Positions 16,321 through 27,037 of a stretch of 64,000 bases of DNA are shown here, piece by piece. The stretch is from Burkholderia sp. D-99 (lineage in GTDB: Bacteria > Pseudomonadota > Gammaproteobacteria > Burkholderiales > Burkholderiaceae), in contig NZ_JAAOXM010000009.1 in NCBI RefSeq assembly GCF_011605345.1, positions 124,001-188,000 of the forward strand. Direction: 5' to 3'. The number at the start of each line of letters is the position of its first letter. Positions within the stretch are counted from its first letter, which is position 1. The notes beneath the pieces were generated by a model. The model was not told where the DNA came from. It saw only the letters and a program-made list of their open reading frames with translations, and did no database searches. The position numbers and the translations under genes were made by a program.

Positions 16321-17430
16321 ATGGAGCAGATGGATTGTGTCGTGATCGGCGCGGGCGTCGTCGGTCTTGCGATTGCGCGCGAGCTGGCCGCGCGCGGGCG
16401 TGAAACGCTCGTGCTCGAGGCCGCCGATGCGATCGGCACGGGGACGAGTTCGCGCAACAGCGAAGTGATCCATGCGGGGCTCTACTATCCGCGCGGGTCG
16501 CTGAAGGCGATGTCGTGCGTGCGCGGGCGCGACCTGCTGTACGAATTCTGCGAGACGCATCACGTGCCGCACCGGCGCACCGGCAAGCTGCTCGTCGCCA
16601 CGAGCCCGGCACAGGTGAAGCAGCTGAAAGCGATTGCCGCGCGCGCGACCGAAAACGGCGTGCTCGACCTGATGCCGCTCACGCGTGTCGAGGCGCAGAC
16701 GCTCGAGCCTGCGCTCGAATGCGTCGAGGCGCTGTTCTCGCCGTCCACCGGCATCGTCGACAGTCACCAGCTGATGCTCGCCCTGCTCGGCGACGCGGAG
16801 CGCGACGGCGCCGTGTGCGCGCTGAAAGCCCCGGTCGAATCGATCGACGTGCTGCGCGGCGGGCGCTTCGTCGTGCGCACGGGCGGCGACGCGCCCGCCG
16901 AGATCGAGGCCGCCTGCGTGATCAACAGCGCGGGCCTCGGTGCCCAGGCGCTGGCGCGCCGCACGCGCGGCCTCGACCCGCGCTGGGTGCCGCCGCTCTA
17001 TCTCGCGCGCGGCAACTATTTCAGCCTGTCGGGCCGCGCACCGTTCTCGCACCTGATCTACCCGATGCCCGACCGCGCGGGGCTCGGCGTGCACCTGACG
17101 CTCGACCTCGGCGGCCAGGCGCGCTTCGGCCCCGACGTCGAATGGGTCGATGCGCTGCGCTACGAAGTCGATCCCGCACGCGCGAGCGCGTTCTATGCGT
17201 CGATTCGCGCCTTCTGGCCAGGCTTGCCCGATGACGCGCTGCAGCCGGCCTACGCGGGCATCCGGCCGAAGGTCGCGGGCCCCGGCGAGCCGCCGGCCGA
17301 TTTCATGGTGCAGGGCGCCGCGCAGCATGGCGTGCGCGGGCTCGTGAACCTGTTCGGCATCGAGTCGCCGGGGCTCACCGCGTCGCTCGCGCTCGCGCAG
17401 CGCGTGGGCGACATGGCGGCGTACCGCTGA
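16321..17430 (+). CDS. FAD-dependent oxidoreductase (L-2-hydroxyglutarate oxidase/DAO type)
   Basis: This 369-residue flavoprotein begins with the dinucleotide-binding motif [17 protein letters not shown] and the acidic [27 protein letters not shown] stretch (shown in order read) characteristic of the DAO fold and especially of LhgO-like enzymes. [12 protein letters not shown] and a C-terminal [16 protein letters not shown] are further family marks. L-2-hydroxyglutarate oxidation is the best guess, but related 2-hydroxyacid or glycerol-3-phosphate activities cannot be excluded. ATG at 16321 is the longest reasonable start; ATG at 16330 is an alternative. Confidence 0.85.
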   Translation: MEQMDCVVIGAGVVGLAIARELAARGRETLVLEAADAIGTGTSSRNSEVIHAGLYYPRGSLKAMSCVRGRDLLYEFCETHHVPHRRTGKLLVATSPAQVKQLKAIAARATENGVLDLMPLTRVEAQTLEPALECVEALFSPSTGIVDSHQLMLALLGDAERDGAVCALKAPVESIDVLRGGRFVVRTGGDAPAEIEAACVINSAGLGAQALARRTRGLDPRWVPPLYLARGNYFSLSGRAPFSHLIYPMPDRAGLGVHLTLDLGGQARFGPDVEWVDALRYEVDPARASAFYASIRAFWPGLPDDALQPAYAGIRPKVAGPGEPPADFMVQGAAQHGVRGLVNLFGIESPGLTASLALAQRVGDMAAYR

Positions 17431-17553
17431 CGTGGCAGGCGTGTAGCGGGCGTGTGTCGGCCAGGTTGCGGCCACGTGGCGGCCGTGTGAATTTCCTTAT
17501 CTCCGGAATTTCGGCGCGCACATTTATTCGCTTGAGCGTTATTCTGTCGAACG

Positions 17554-17879
17554 GCTGTACAGGGTCTGTCTACCGATGGAACACGCATGCGTTGCCCCGA
17601 GAAGGGCCGCTCGCGAGGCGCGCGACGCCGCGAATACTGGACGTATTCGCAAGGAGCGCAACGCGGCGAGCGGCCCTTCTCGGGGCAACCCCTAATCGGT
17701 ATCGTTTCCACGGGAAGGCCCGAAATCGCTCGCATGGCGGCGTCGGTCGTCGCTTGTTTGGCTCGGCCAAACGGCGCTCCTCCCTCCTTGCCTGCGCCCC
17801 GCAAGGAAGTCCCCTTGGGGGACGAGCGATTTCGGGCCTTCGCATGCGTGTTCCATCGGTAGACAGACCCTGGAACAGC
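17554..17879 (-). repeat. Structured inverted-repeat element, copy A
   Basis: The outer perfect 31-bp inverted repeat is 17561-17591 with 17841-17871; pairing continues with GCTGT/ACAGC (17554-17558 with 17875-17879). Inside are two hairpins: a perfect 23-bp stem (17592-17614 with 17666-17688) and an 18-bp stem (17715-17732 with 17823-17840), joined by a 26-nt linker that can itself fold (CCCC/GGG ends). The loops contain GCGAATAC/GTATTCGC and GTTTGG/CCAAAC mini-hairpins. Orientation is set by matching these loops to copy B at 41409-41710. No transposase or clear target duplication is present. It fills the gap before the HiPIP gene. Confidence 0.93.
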
Positions 17880-17911
17880 TTTCAAACCAATAACGTTGGA
17901 GCGAGTCCCCC

Positions 17912-18223
17912 ATGAAAACATCCCGTCGGAGTTTCCTGATTACGAGCATTGGTGCCGTGTCCGCGCTGGCGCTGTCGCGCGAAGCGCTGGCTGATGCGCC
18001 GATGCTGTCGGAAACCGATCCGACCGCAGTGGCGCTCGGCTACAAGGCCGATGCCACGAAGGTCGACAAGACGAAGTACCCGAAATACGCAGCGGGCCAG
18101 GATTGCGCGGCCTGCATGCTGTACCAGGGCAAGAAGGGCTCGGCCTCCGGCCCGTGCGGCGCCTTCCCCGGTAAGCAGGTGTCGGCGAAGGGCTGGTGCA
18201 GCGCCTTCTCGAAGATGGGTTGA
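17912..18223 (+). CDS. High-potential iron-sulfur protein (HiPIP)
   Basis: HiPIP is a periplasmic 4Fe-4S electron carrier. The 103-residue precursor has a Tat-type leader (SRRSFL then a hydrophobic stretch ending ALADAP), as needed for export of a folded cluster protein. The cluster ligands are C65, C68, C82 and C96 in the patterns CAAC, GPCGAF and GWCSAF. The mature size of about 75 residues is typical. It follows structured repeat copy A, and a strong terminator follows the gene, so it is monocistronic. Confidence 0.96.
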   Translation: MKTSRRSFLITSIGAVSALALSREALADAPMLSETDPTAVALGYKADATKVDKTKYPKYAAGQDCAACMLYQGKKGSASGPCGAFPGKQVSAKGWCSAFSKMG

Positions 18224-18267
18224 GCCCCGTGCGGCATCGTGCGATGCCGCATTGTGGCGAAAACCGC

Positions 18268-18305
18268 AAAACGCCCGCCATCGAAAGATGGCGGGCGTTT
18301 TTTAA
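18268..18305 (+). terminator. Intrinsic terminator after HiPIP
   Basis: A perfect 13-bp stem (18270-18282 with 18287-18299) closed by a GAAA loop is preceded by AAA and followed by TTTTT, so it could act on both strands. It lies about 45 bp after the HiPIP stop. Confidence 0.93.
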
Positions 18306-18413
18306 TGCTTGAAAACGGTTCCGTCGCTTTCTACACTCGCTGCAAACCAGCGCGCCGCGGGCACCCGTGTGCCGCACCGCCCGACACGGCGAACTGACGA
18401 GGACGAGGCACGC

Positions 18414-19721
18414 ATGGCGACGATTGCGAATTCAACGAAAACGATCCGGCCCGAGCGTGCGCTGAACCGGCGCGCGGTGGCGGCCGCCGTGATCGGCAAC
18501 GCGCTCGAGTGGTACGACTTCACGGTGTTCGGCTTCATGACGGTCGTGATCGCCGAGCTGTTCTTCCCGACCTCCAGCGAATATTCGTCGCTGCTGCTGA
18601 CGACCGCGACGTTCGGCGTCGCGTTCTTCATGCGCCCGATCGGCGGCATCGTGTTCGGGCTGTACGCCGATCGCGCCGGCCGCAAGGCCGCGCTGTCGCT
18701 CGTGATCCTGTTGATGACGGCCGGCATCTTCCTGCTCGCGGTCGCGCCGCCCTATGCGGCGATCGGCATCGGCGGCCCGATCCTGATCGTGCTGGGCCGG
18801 CTGCTGCAGGGCTTCTCCGCGGGCGGCGAATTCGGCAGCGCGACGGCGCTGCTGATCGAGGCCGCGCCGTTCTCGAAACGCGGCTTCTACGGCAGCTGGC
18901 AGATGGCGAGCCAGGCGGCCGCGCTGCTGATCGGCGCGCTCGTCGGCGCGGCCGTCACGCGCGGACTGTCGCACGATGCACTGCGCAGCTGGGGCTGGCG
19001 CGTGCCGTTCATCCTCGGGCTCGTGATCGGCCCGATCGGCTTCTACATCCGCCGCCATCTCGCCGATTCCGAAGCGTTCCTGCATGCGCAGCAGAGCGCG
19101 CGCCGCGCGACACTCGGCGACGTGTTCACGCGCCACCCGCGCGAGGTGCTGTGCGGGCTCGGCTCGGTGATCGCGCTGACGGTGACGATCTACGTGCTGA
19201 TCAGCTATCTGCCGACCTTCGCGGTGAAGCAGCTGAAGCTGCCCTATGCGGAATCGTTCTACGCGGTGATTGTCGGCAACCTGCTGCTGATGGTGCTGTC
19301 GCCGGTCGCCGGCGCCTGGTCGGACCGCATCGGCCGCAAGGGGCTGTCGCTGTGGTCGCTGGTGCTGACGCTCGTGCTGATGTACCCGCTGTTCGCGTGG
19401 CTCGACGCGGCGCCGAGCATCGCGCGGCTGATCGCGGTGCAGGCCGTGCTGTCGGTCACGCTCGCAGGCTACTACGGGCCGTTCGGCGCGATGATCGCCG
19501 AGCTGTTCCCGGCCAACGTGCGCTCGACCGGGCTGTCGATCGCGTACAACGTCGCGGTGATGCTGTTCGGCGGCTTCGGGCAGTTCATCGTCACGTGGCT
19601 GATCAAGGTCACGGGCACGCCGCTCGCACCGACCTACTATGTGATGGCGGGGATCGCGCTGTCGATCGTCGCGGTCGCGTTCGTGCCCGCGCGCAGCGCC
19701 GACCTCGACGCGCCTGCGTGA
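18414..19721 (+). CDS. MFS transporter, metabolite:H+ symporter (MHS) family
   Basis: This 435-residue inner-membrane symporter has 12 predicted helices. Near the N-terminus it shows the MHS signature GNALEWYDFTVFG and, in loop 2-3, the MFS motif GLYADRAGRKAAL; the second half repeats it as GAWSDRIGRKGLSL. Relatives carry citrate, alpha-ketoglutarate, proline/betaine or other organic acids; the substrate here is unknown. The ATG at 18414 with GAGG upstream gives a normal N-terminus; a longer frame from 18309 overlaps the HiPIP terminator region and is unlikely. Confidence 0.92.
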   Translation: MATIANSTKTIRPERALNRRAVAAAVIGNALEWYDFTVFGFMTVVIAELFFPTSSEYSSLLLTTATFGVAFFMRPIGGIVFGLYADRAGRKAALSLVILLMTAGIFLLAVAPPYAAIGIGGPILIVLGRLLQGFSAGGEFGSATALLIEAAPFSKRGFYGSWQMASQAAALLIGALVGAAVTRGLSHDALRSWGWRVPFILGLVIGPIGFYIRRHLADSEAFLHAQQSARRATLGDVFTRHPREVLCGLGSVIALTVTIYVLISYLPTFAVKQLKLPYAESFYAVIVGNLLLMVLSPVAGAWSDRIGRKGLSLWSLVLTLVLMYPLFAWLDAAPSIARLIAVQAVLSVTLAGYYGPFGAMIAELFPANVRSTGLSIAYNVAVMLFGGFGQFIVTWLIKVTGTPLAPTYYVMAGIALSIVAVAFVPARSADLDAPA

Positions 19722-20048
19722 CGAAATGACGACATGACGATTTGAAGACGGTCATCGGATCGTTTCGCAAAACGCAATGATGTGCTGCAGAACGCGCGGA
19801 AACCGTGTGTCGAACCTTCGTGTTCGCGCCCGAATTGTTTAGTCGTCGAACGAAACTAGCGCGAGATGAACGGAATTGTCGCTCGCGCGCGTTGTCGCAT
19901 TTTTTACCCACACTAAAAATCGGCAAAAACCCGCGCGGGCATATAGAAGAGTTTTTTCTCCAGCTTGTTGCCACATCGTTAGCTCAAGTAATATCCGCGT
20001 ACACCGGCCCCGGGCGGGCCGGTTCCGATCTGGAGACCTGGAGGAAAC
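19722..20048 (+). promoter_or_regulatory. dpp operon promoter and leader
   Basis: A candidate promoter has TTGTTG (19965-19970) and TAATAT (19989-19994) 18 bp apart. The predicted start near 20001 would place a perfect 8-bp hairpin (20003-20010 with 20016-20023) at the very 5' end of the mRNA, a position known to slow decay in other transcripts. The ribosome site GGAGG lies just before the dppA ATG. The rest (19722-19960) shows no gene. Confidence 0.45.
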
Positions 20049-21677
20049 ATGGAATACAACCGTCTGTTGCACACCCTGCGTGTTACCGCCATTGCAGGCG
20101 TGGCAGCGGCATCGCTCGGCGTCGCGGGTTCTGCATTCGCACAGATCCCGAACAAGACTCTCGTCTACTGCTCAGAAGGCAGCCCGGCGGGTTTCGATTC
20201 CGCGCAATTTACGACCGGCGTCGATTTCACCGCCGCCACGTTCACCGTCTACAACCGCCTCGTCGAATTCGAGCGCGGCGGCACGAAGGTCGAGCCGGGC
20301 CTCGCCGAGAAGTGGGACGTGTCGCCGGACGGCAAGGTGTACACGTTCCACCTGCGCCACGGCGTGAAGTTCCACACGACCGACTTCTTCAAGCCGACGC
20401 GTGAATTCAACGCGGACGACGTGCTGTTCACGTTCCAGCGCATGCTCGACCCGAACCAGGCGTTCCGCAAGGCGTACCCGGTGTCGTTCCCGTACTTCAC
20501 CGACATGGGCCTCGACAAGCTGATCACGAAGGTCGAGAAGGTCGATCCGTACACCGTGAAGTTCACGCTCGCCGAGCCGAACGCGCCGTTCATCCAGAAC
20601 ATGGCGATGGAATTCGCATCGATCCTGTCGGCCGAATACGGCGACCAGCTGATGAAGGCAGGCAAGGCCGCAGACATCAACCAGAAGCCGGTCGGCACGG
20701 GCCCGTTCGTCTTCCGCAGCTACACGAAGGATGCGACGATCCGATTCGACGGCAATCCTGATTACTGGAAGAAGGGCGAAGTGAAGATCTCGAAGCTGAT
20801 CTTCTCGATCACGCCCGACCCGGGCGTGCGCGTGCAGAAGATCAAGCGCAACGAATGTCAGGTGATGACCTATCCGCGTCCGGCCGACATCGCGACGCTG
20901 AAGGCCGAGGCGGGCGTCGACATGCCGTCGCAGGCCGGCTTCAACCTCGGCTATCTCGCGTACAACGTCGAGCACAAGCCGGTCGACAAGCTCGAGGTGC
21001 GTCAGGCGCTCGACATGGCGATCAACAAGAAGGCGATCCTCGAATCCGTCTACCAGGGTGCCGGTCAAGCCGCTACCGCGCCGATGCCGCCGACCCAATG
21101 GTCGTACGACAAGAACCTGAAGATGGCCGCGTACGACACCGCGAAGGCGAAGGCGCTGCTCGCGAAGGCCGGTTATGCGAACGGTTTCGAGATCACGCTG
21201 TGGGCGATGCCCGTGCAGCGCGCGTACAACCCGAACGCCCGCCTGATGGCCGAGATGATCCAGGCCGACTGGGCGAAGATCGGCGTGAAGGCGAAGATCG
21301 TCACGTACGAGTGGGGCGAGTACATCAAGCGTGCGCACTCGGGCGAGCAGGACACGATGCTGATCGGCTGGACGGGCGACAACGGCGACCCGGACAACTG
21401 GCTCGGCACGCTGCTCGGCTGCGAGGCGATCAAGGGCAACAACTTCTCGCACTGGTGCTACAAGCCGTTCGACGAGCTGGTCCAGAAGGGCCGCACGACG
21501 ACGGGCCAGGACGCGCGTACGAAGCTCTACATGCAGGCTCAGCAGATCTTCGCGCAACAGCTGCCGTTCTCGCCGGTCGCGAACTCGACGGTGTACCAGC
21601 CGGTGCGCAAGAACGTGGTCGACATGCGTATCGAGCCGCTTGGCTATGTCCGCTTCGATGGTGTTGGCGTGAAGTAA
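20049..21677 (+). CDS. dppA: Periplasmic dipeptide-binding protein of ABC transporter
   Basis: This 542-residue solute-binding protein (SBP_bac_5) captures dipeptides in the periplasm for the DppBCDF importer. A signal peptide ends near residue 31 (GVAGSAFA, then QIPNKTLVYCSEG). The family features include FNADDVLFTFQRML, the conserved GTGPFVFRSYTKD segment and TDNGDPDN-like GWTGDNGDPDNWLG, which in DppA contacts the ligand. It heads an operon with dppBCDF; a stem-loop after it may favour its higher expression. Related peptide or haem substrates are possible. Confidence 0.94.
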   Translation: MEYNRLLHTLRVTAIAGVAAASLGVAGSAFAQIPNKTLVYCSEGSPAGFDSAQFTTGVDFTAATFTVYNRLVEFERGGTKVEPGLAEKWDVSPDGKVYTFHLRHGVKFHTTDFFKPTREFNADDVLFTFQRMLDPNQAFRKAYPVSFPYFTDMGLDKLITKVEKVDPYTVKFTLAEPNAPFIQNMAMEFASILSAEYGDQLMKAGKAADINQKPVGTGPFVFRSYTKDATIRFDGNPDYWKKGEVKISKLIFSITPDPGVRVQKIKRNECQVMTYPRPADIATLKAEAGVDMPSQAGFNLGYLAYNVEHKPVDKLEVRQALDMAINKKAILESVYQGAGQAATAPMPPTQWSYDKNLKMAAYDTAKAKALLAKAGYANGFEITLWAMPVQRAYNPNARLMAEMIQADWAKIGVKAKIVTYEWGEYIKRAHSGEQDTMLIGWTGDNGDPDNWLGTLLGCEAIKGNNFSHWCYKPFDELVQKGRTTTGQDARTKLYMQAQQIFAQQLPFSPVANSTVYQPVRKNVVDMRIEPLGYVRFDGVGVK

Positions 21678-21717
21678 CACGCCTGTCGTAAGCTGTCGCG
21701 AAGACCGGCTAATTCAT

Positions 21718-21752
21718 CCGGCGGCGGGAGGCCAAAAGCTTCCCGTCGCCGG
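21718..21752 (+). other. dppA-dppB intercistronic stem-loop
   Basis: A 12-13-bp GC-rich stem with one G-T pair (21718-21730 with 21741-21752) lies in the 110-bp gap after the binding-protein gene. No T-run follows, so it is more likely an mRNA-stabilising or processing hairpin than a full terminator, as often found after ABC binding-protein genes. Confidence 0.65.
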
Positions 21753-21787
21753 TCGCACATTTCCCACAAGAAAATACGAGACGCATC

Positions 21788-22798
21788 ATGTTCACATTCG
21801 TGTTGCGCCGCGTGGGCATGGTGATTCCGACTTTCATCGGCATCACCATCCTGGCGTTTGCGCTGATTCACCTGATACCGGGCGACCCCATCGAAGTAAT
21901 GATGGGCGAGCGCGGCGTCGATCCCGCGATGCACGCAGAGGCGATGAAACGCCTCGGGCTCGACCAGCCGCTGCCCATGCAGTACCTCCACTACATCGGC
22001 CGGGCGCTGCATGGCGATCTCGGCACGTCGATCATCACCAACACGAGCGTTGGCGGCGAGTTCTTCGCGCGCTTCCCGGCGACCGTCGAGCTGTCGCTGT
22101 GCGCGCTCGTGTTCGCGCTCGCGGTCGGGCTGCCGGCCGGCGTGATTGCCGCATTGCGGCGCGGCTCGATCGTCGACCACGGCGTGATGGGCACCGCGCT
22201 CACCGGCTACTCGATGCCGATCTTCTGGTGGGGGCTGATCCTCATCATGGTGTTTTCGTCGTACCTCGGCTGGACGCCCGTGTCGGGGCGCATCGCCGTC
22301 GAATACGACTTCCCGCACCCGACGGGCTTCATGCTGATCGACGCGCTGCTCGCGCCGGATGAAGGCTCGTTCAAGTCGGCGGTCAGCCACCTGATCCTGC
22401 CCGCGATCGTGCTCGGCACGATCCCGCTCGCGGTGATCGCGCGGATGACGCGCTCGTCGATGCTCGAAGTGCTGCGCGAGGACTACATCCGCACCGCACG
22501 CGCGAAGGGGCTGTCGCCCGCGCGCGTGGTCGTCGTGCATGCGCTGCGCAATGCGCTGATCCCGGTCGTCACCGTGATCGGCCTGCAGATCGGCACGCTG
22601 CTCGCGGGCGCCGTGCTGACCGAGACGCTCTTTTCGTGGCCCGGTGTCGGCAAGTGGCTGATCGATGCGATCGGCCGCCGCGACTATCCGGTCGTCCAGG
22701 GCGGCATCCTGCTGATCGCGACGCTCGTGATCGTCGTGAACCTGGTCGTCGACCTGCTGTACGGCGTGCTGAATCCGCGCATCCGCCACACGAGGTAA
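21788..22798 (+). CDS. dppB: Dipeptide ABC transporter permease DppB
   Basis: This 336-residue permease has six predicted helices and the DppB/OppB N-terminal region (RRVGMVIPTFIGITILAFAL, HLIPGDPIEVMMGE). The EAA loop that docks to the ATPase is present as LREDYIRTARAKGLSPARV, followed by LRNALIPVVTVIG. The ATG at 21788 begins MFTFVLRR, matching DppB proteins. dppC starts 4 bp after its stop. Confidence 0.95.
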   Translation: MFTFVLRRVGMVIPTFIGITILAFALIHLIPGDPIEVMMGERGVDPAMHAEAMKRLGLDQPLPMQYLHYIGRALHGDLGTSIITNTSVGGEFFARFPATVELSLCALVFALAVGLPAGVIAALRRGSIVDHGVMGTALTGYSMPIFWWGLILIMVFSSYLGWTPVSGRIAVEYDFPHPTGFMLIDALLAPDEGSFKSAVSHLILPAIVLGTIPLAVIARMTRSSMLEVLREDYIRTARAKGLSPARVVVVHALRNALIPVVTVIGLQIGTLLAGAVLTETLFSWPGVGKWLIDAIGRRDYPVVQGGILLIATLVIVVNLVVDLLYGVLNPRIRHTR

Positions 22799-22802
22799 TC
22801 CC

Positions 22803-23720
22803 ATGAGCAATCTGCAAAACACCTTGCCGACCGAATCCGCGCCGGCCGGCGGCCGTGCGCTCGCGCTGCGCGAGTTCTGGGCCAACTTCTCGCGCAACCG
22901 CGGCGCCGTCGGCGCCGGCGTCGTCGTGATCGTGCTGATCCTGGTCGCGCTGCTCGCACCGCTGCTCGCGCCGCACAGCCCGGTCGAGCAATACCGCGAC
23001 TTCGTGAAGATCCCGCCCGCATGGCTCGACGGCGGCAACTGGAAATTCATCCTCGGCACCGACGAAGCGGGCCGCGACATCCTTTCGCGCCTGATGTACG
23101 GCGCACGGATGTCGTTCTGGATCGGCTTCGTGTCGGTCGTGCTCGCGCTGATCCCCGGCATCGTGCTCGGGCTCGTGGCGGCGTTCTTCCAGAAGTGGGC
23201 CGACACGCCCGTGATGCGCATCATGGACGTGCTGCTCGCGCTGCCGTCGCTGCTGCTCGCGGTCGCGGTCGTCGCGATCATCGGCCCGGGCCTCACCAAC
23301 ACGATGTTCGCGATCGCGATCGTCGCGCTGCCGGCCTATGTGCGTCTCACGCGCGCGTCGGCGCTCGGCGAGCTGCAGAAGGAGTACGTGACGGCGTCGC
23401 GCGTGGCCGGTGCCGGCACGCTGCGCCTGATGTTCTCGCAGGTGCTGCCGAACTGCACGGCGCCGCTGATCGTGCAGGCGACGCTCGGCTTCTCGTCGGC
23501 CATCCTCGACGCGGCCGCGCTCGGCTTCCTCGGCCTCGGCGTGCAACCGCCGACCGCCGAGTGGGGCGCGATGCTGGCGTCCGCGCGCGACTACATCGAC
23601 AACGCGTGGTGGATCGTGACGATGCCGGGCCTGTCGATCCTGATTTCGGTGCTCGCGATCAACCTGCTCGGCGACGGGCTGCGTGACGCGCTCGATCCCA
23701 AACTGAAACGGATGGCCTGA
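22803..23720 (+). CDS. dppC: Dipeptide ABC transporter permease DppC
   Basis: This 305-residue second permease subunit has the OppC_N segment ([18 protein letters not shown]), the periplasmic motif [20 protein letters not shown], and the ATPase-docking EAA loop [18 protein letters not shown] with its [16 protein letters not shown] continuation. Six helices are predicted. It lies between dppB and dppD with gaps of 4 and 1 bp, showing tight co-translation. Confidence 0.95.
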   Translation: MSNLQNTLPTESAPAGGRALALREFWANFSRNRGAVGAGVVVIVLILVALLAPLLAPHSPVEQYRDFVKIPPAWLDGGNWKFILGTDEAGRDILSRLMYGARMSFWIGFVSVVLALIPGIVLGLVAAFFQKWADTPVMRIMDVLLALPSLLLAVAVVAIIGPGLTNTMFAIAIVALPAYVRLTRASALGELQKEYVTASRVAGAGTLRLMFSQVLPNCTAPLIVQATLGFSSAILDAAALGFLGLGVQPPTAEWGAMLASARDYIDNAWWIVTMPGLSILISVLAINLLGDGLRDALDPKLKRMA

Positions 23721-23721
23721 C

Positions 23722-24716
23722 ATGACCCAGAATCTTCTGACCATCCGCAATCTCGCGGTGAACTTCAACGGCCTGCCCGCCGTCGACCGGATCAACCTGT
23801 CGATCGCGCCGGGCGAGGTGGTGGGCGTCGTCGGCGAGTCGGGTTCCGGCAAGAGCGTGACGATGATGGCGCTGATGGGCCTGATCGACGCGCCGGGCAA
23901 GGTGACGGCCGACGAGGTCACGTTCAACGGCGTGGATCTCCTGAAGGCATCGCCGAAGGCGCGCCGCAAGATCGTCGGCAAGGACATCGCGATGGTGTTC
24001 CAGGACGCGCTGACGAGCCTGAACCCGAGCTACACGGTCGGCTACCAGATCAAGGAAGTGCTGAAGCTGCACGAAGGGCTGCGCGGCGACGCGCTGCACC
24101 GGCGCGCGCTCGAACTGCTCGACCAGGTCGGCATTCCCGATGCGAAGAACCGCATCACGTCGTTCCCGCACCAGATGTCGGGCGGGATGAACCAGCGCGT
24201 GATGATCGCGATGGCGGTGGCGTGCAACCCGAAGCTCCTGATCGCCGACGAGCCGACCACCGCGCTCGACGTGACGATCCAGGCGCAGATCATGGATCTG
24301 CTCGTGAAGCTGCAGAAGGAGCGCGGAATGGCGCTCGTGCTGATCTCGCACGACCTGGCCGTGGTGTCGGAGGTCGCGCAGCGCGTCGCGGTGATGTACG
24401 CGGGCGAGGTGATCGAGACCAATAGCGTGCCCGACATCTTCCGCGCGCCGCATCATCCGTACACCGAAGCGCTGCTCGCGGCGATTCCCGAGCACAATAA
24501 GGGGGCGCGTCGCCTTGCCGCATTGCCCGGCATGGTGCCGGGCCGCGATGATCGCCCGTCCGGGTGCCTGTTCGCGCCGCGCTGCAAGTACGTCGTCGAC
24601 GACTGCCGCAAGGCGCGCCCGGCGCTCGACACGCTGGTGTCCGGCAACGATGCGATGCGCGCACGCTGCATCAAGCCGCTCAACGTTTCCAACCTCGACC
24701 TGACGGGAGGTGCACG

Positions 24717-24720
<4 letters not shown>
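23722..24720 (+). CDS. dppD: Dipeptide ABC transporter ATPase DppD
   Basis: This 332-residue ATPase has Walker A GESGSGKS (about 38-45), Q-loop [14 protein letters not shown] signature [14 protein letters not shown], Walker [13 protein letters not shown] and H-loop [11 protein letters not shown]. The C-terminal oligopeptide-transporter extension carries the cysteine pattern [10 protein letters not shown], in which 4Fe-4S binding has been shown for some relatives. It starts 1 bp after dppC and overlaps dppF by ATGA. Confidence 0.95.
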
Positions 24721-25725
<1,005 letters not shown>

Positions 25726-25733
<8 letters not shown>

Positions 25734-26871
25734 AGCGTTGGCGGCGCGCGCGTCCGGCGTGCGCCGTGCGGGGGCAAGCAGCGCGCGCGTGATGCGCGCG
25801 TACCGCTACGCGCGGCGCTGGAGCGTGCGTACCGTCACGGGCGCGGCGCTGGCCGGCGCGTGCGTGGCGGCCAGCCTCGTGGTTCCCGTCGAATCCGCGC
25901 GCGCCGAAGGGCGCGCGCCGGCCACTTCACCGATCCATCCGTCGCAAGTCCCGCCGCCCGGCATGAGCCTGCCGGGCTTTCACGCCCCTGCCGTGTCGAA
26001 CGGCACGGTCGTGAGCGGCGCGGTGCGCGTGCAGCCCGCGCGCATGCCGTTCTACGTCGCGACCAAGGGCAAGGTGACGCTCTACGTGCTCGGCACGCTG
26101 CACACGGGCGATCCGTCCGATTACCCGAGCGCGCAGCCGTTCCGGCCGCGCATTCTCGCGGCGCTCGCCGCGTCGCCGACGCTCGCGCTCGAGCTGTCGC
26201 CCGACGACCTGCTCGAATCGCAGGACGACGTGTCGAAGTACGGCGTATGCCGCTACCCGTGCCTGCAGCGCCTGCTGCCGGAGCCGCTGTGGCAGCGGCT
26301 CGCGGCGCGCCTGCACGGCAACCCGGCCGCGCTCGCCGAGATCCGCAAGATGCGGCCGTGGCTCGCGGCGCTCGTCGTCGAGACCTACGATTCGCTGTCG
26401 GCCGGCCTGCAGACCGAGTACGGCACCGAGGCGCAGTTGCAGAACGTGTTCCTGAAGAAGAAGGGCGGCCGCGTGATCGGGCTCGAGACGCTCGCCGAAC
26501 AGATGCGCGCGTTCACCGGGCTGACGCTCGCCGAGCAGCGCGAGATGCTCGCGCAGGACATGGTGCAGACGCCCGCGCAGAACGCCGACGACATCAAGGC
26601 GCTGCACCGGCTGTGGCGAATTGGCGACGCCGATGCGATCTCGGCATGGGCCGTCGCGAAGAGCGAACGGCTCGCGCGTTCGAAGGTGTTGTCGGCGTCG
26701 ATCGACGACAAGATCCTGTACGAGCGCAACCGCCGCTTCGTTGCACGGATGACGGCAATCGCCGCACCGAACCGGCCGCTGTTCGTCGCAATCGGCGCGC
26801 TGCACCTGGGCGGCCCGCGCGGCGTGCTCGAATTGTTGCGTCAACAAGGTTACAGGGTCGACGCGAACTGA
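25726..26871 (+). CDS. TraB/GumN family protein, exported
   Basis: This 381-residue protein has a basic N-terminal stretch, a hydrophobic segment about 38-58 ending VESARAEG (an unusually long signal peptide or an anchor), then the TraB/GumN domain. Its family marks are VLGTLHTGDPSDYP, a glycine-rich GRVIGLETLAEQM and the C-terminal LFVAIGALHLGGPRGVLELL with the GxxH motif. TraB-domain proteins are suspected metalloproteases. It overlaps dppF by 8 bp and is probably the last gene of the dpp operon, suggesting a peptide-related job; this link is inferred. Confidence 0.85.
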
Positions 26872-27001
26872 TCGCCGTCAACGCGCCCGAACCGATCCTC
26901 CCCTGTTTGATCGACGTTGTGCGAGCGGCTTGAACGCCTGTATGGGCACGCAATCCGATAAGGAAAACCCTCGAATCGTCAGAAAATAGCGTTTCAAACG
27001 A

Positions 27002-27031
27002 TTGACATCCCGATCTGCCAATATCTATCCT
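27002..27031 (+). promoter_or_regulatory. Sigma-70-like promoter without a gene
   Basis: TTGACA (27002-27007) and TATCCT (27026-27031) are 18 bp apart in an AT-rich gap. The -35 is a perfect consensus match. No protein-coding gene follows before the convergent pxpA gene, so the product would be a short RNA. Confidence 0.5.
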
Positions 27032-27037
27032 TCGATC

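Noticed and set aside
17454-17915. Open frames up to about 150 codons across structured repeat copy A on both strands
   Set aside because: They arise from the inverted repeats themselves; their translations mirror each other on the two strands and show no natural start or family features.
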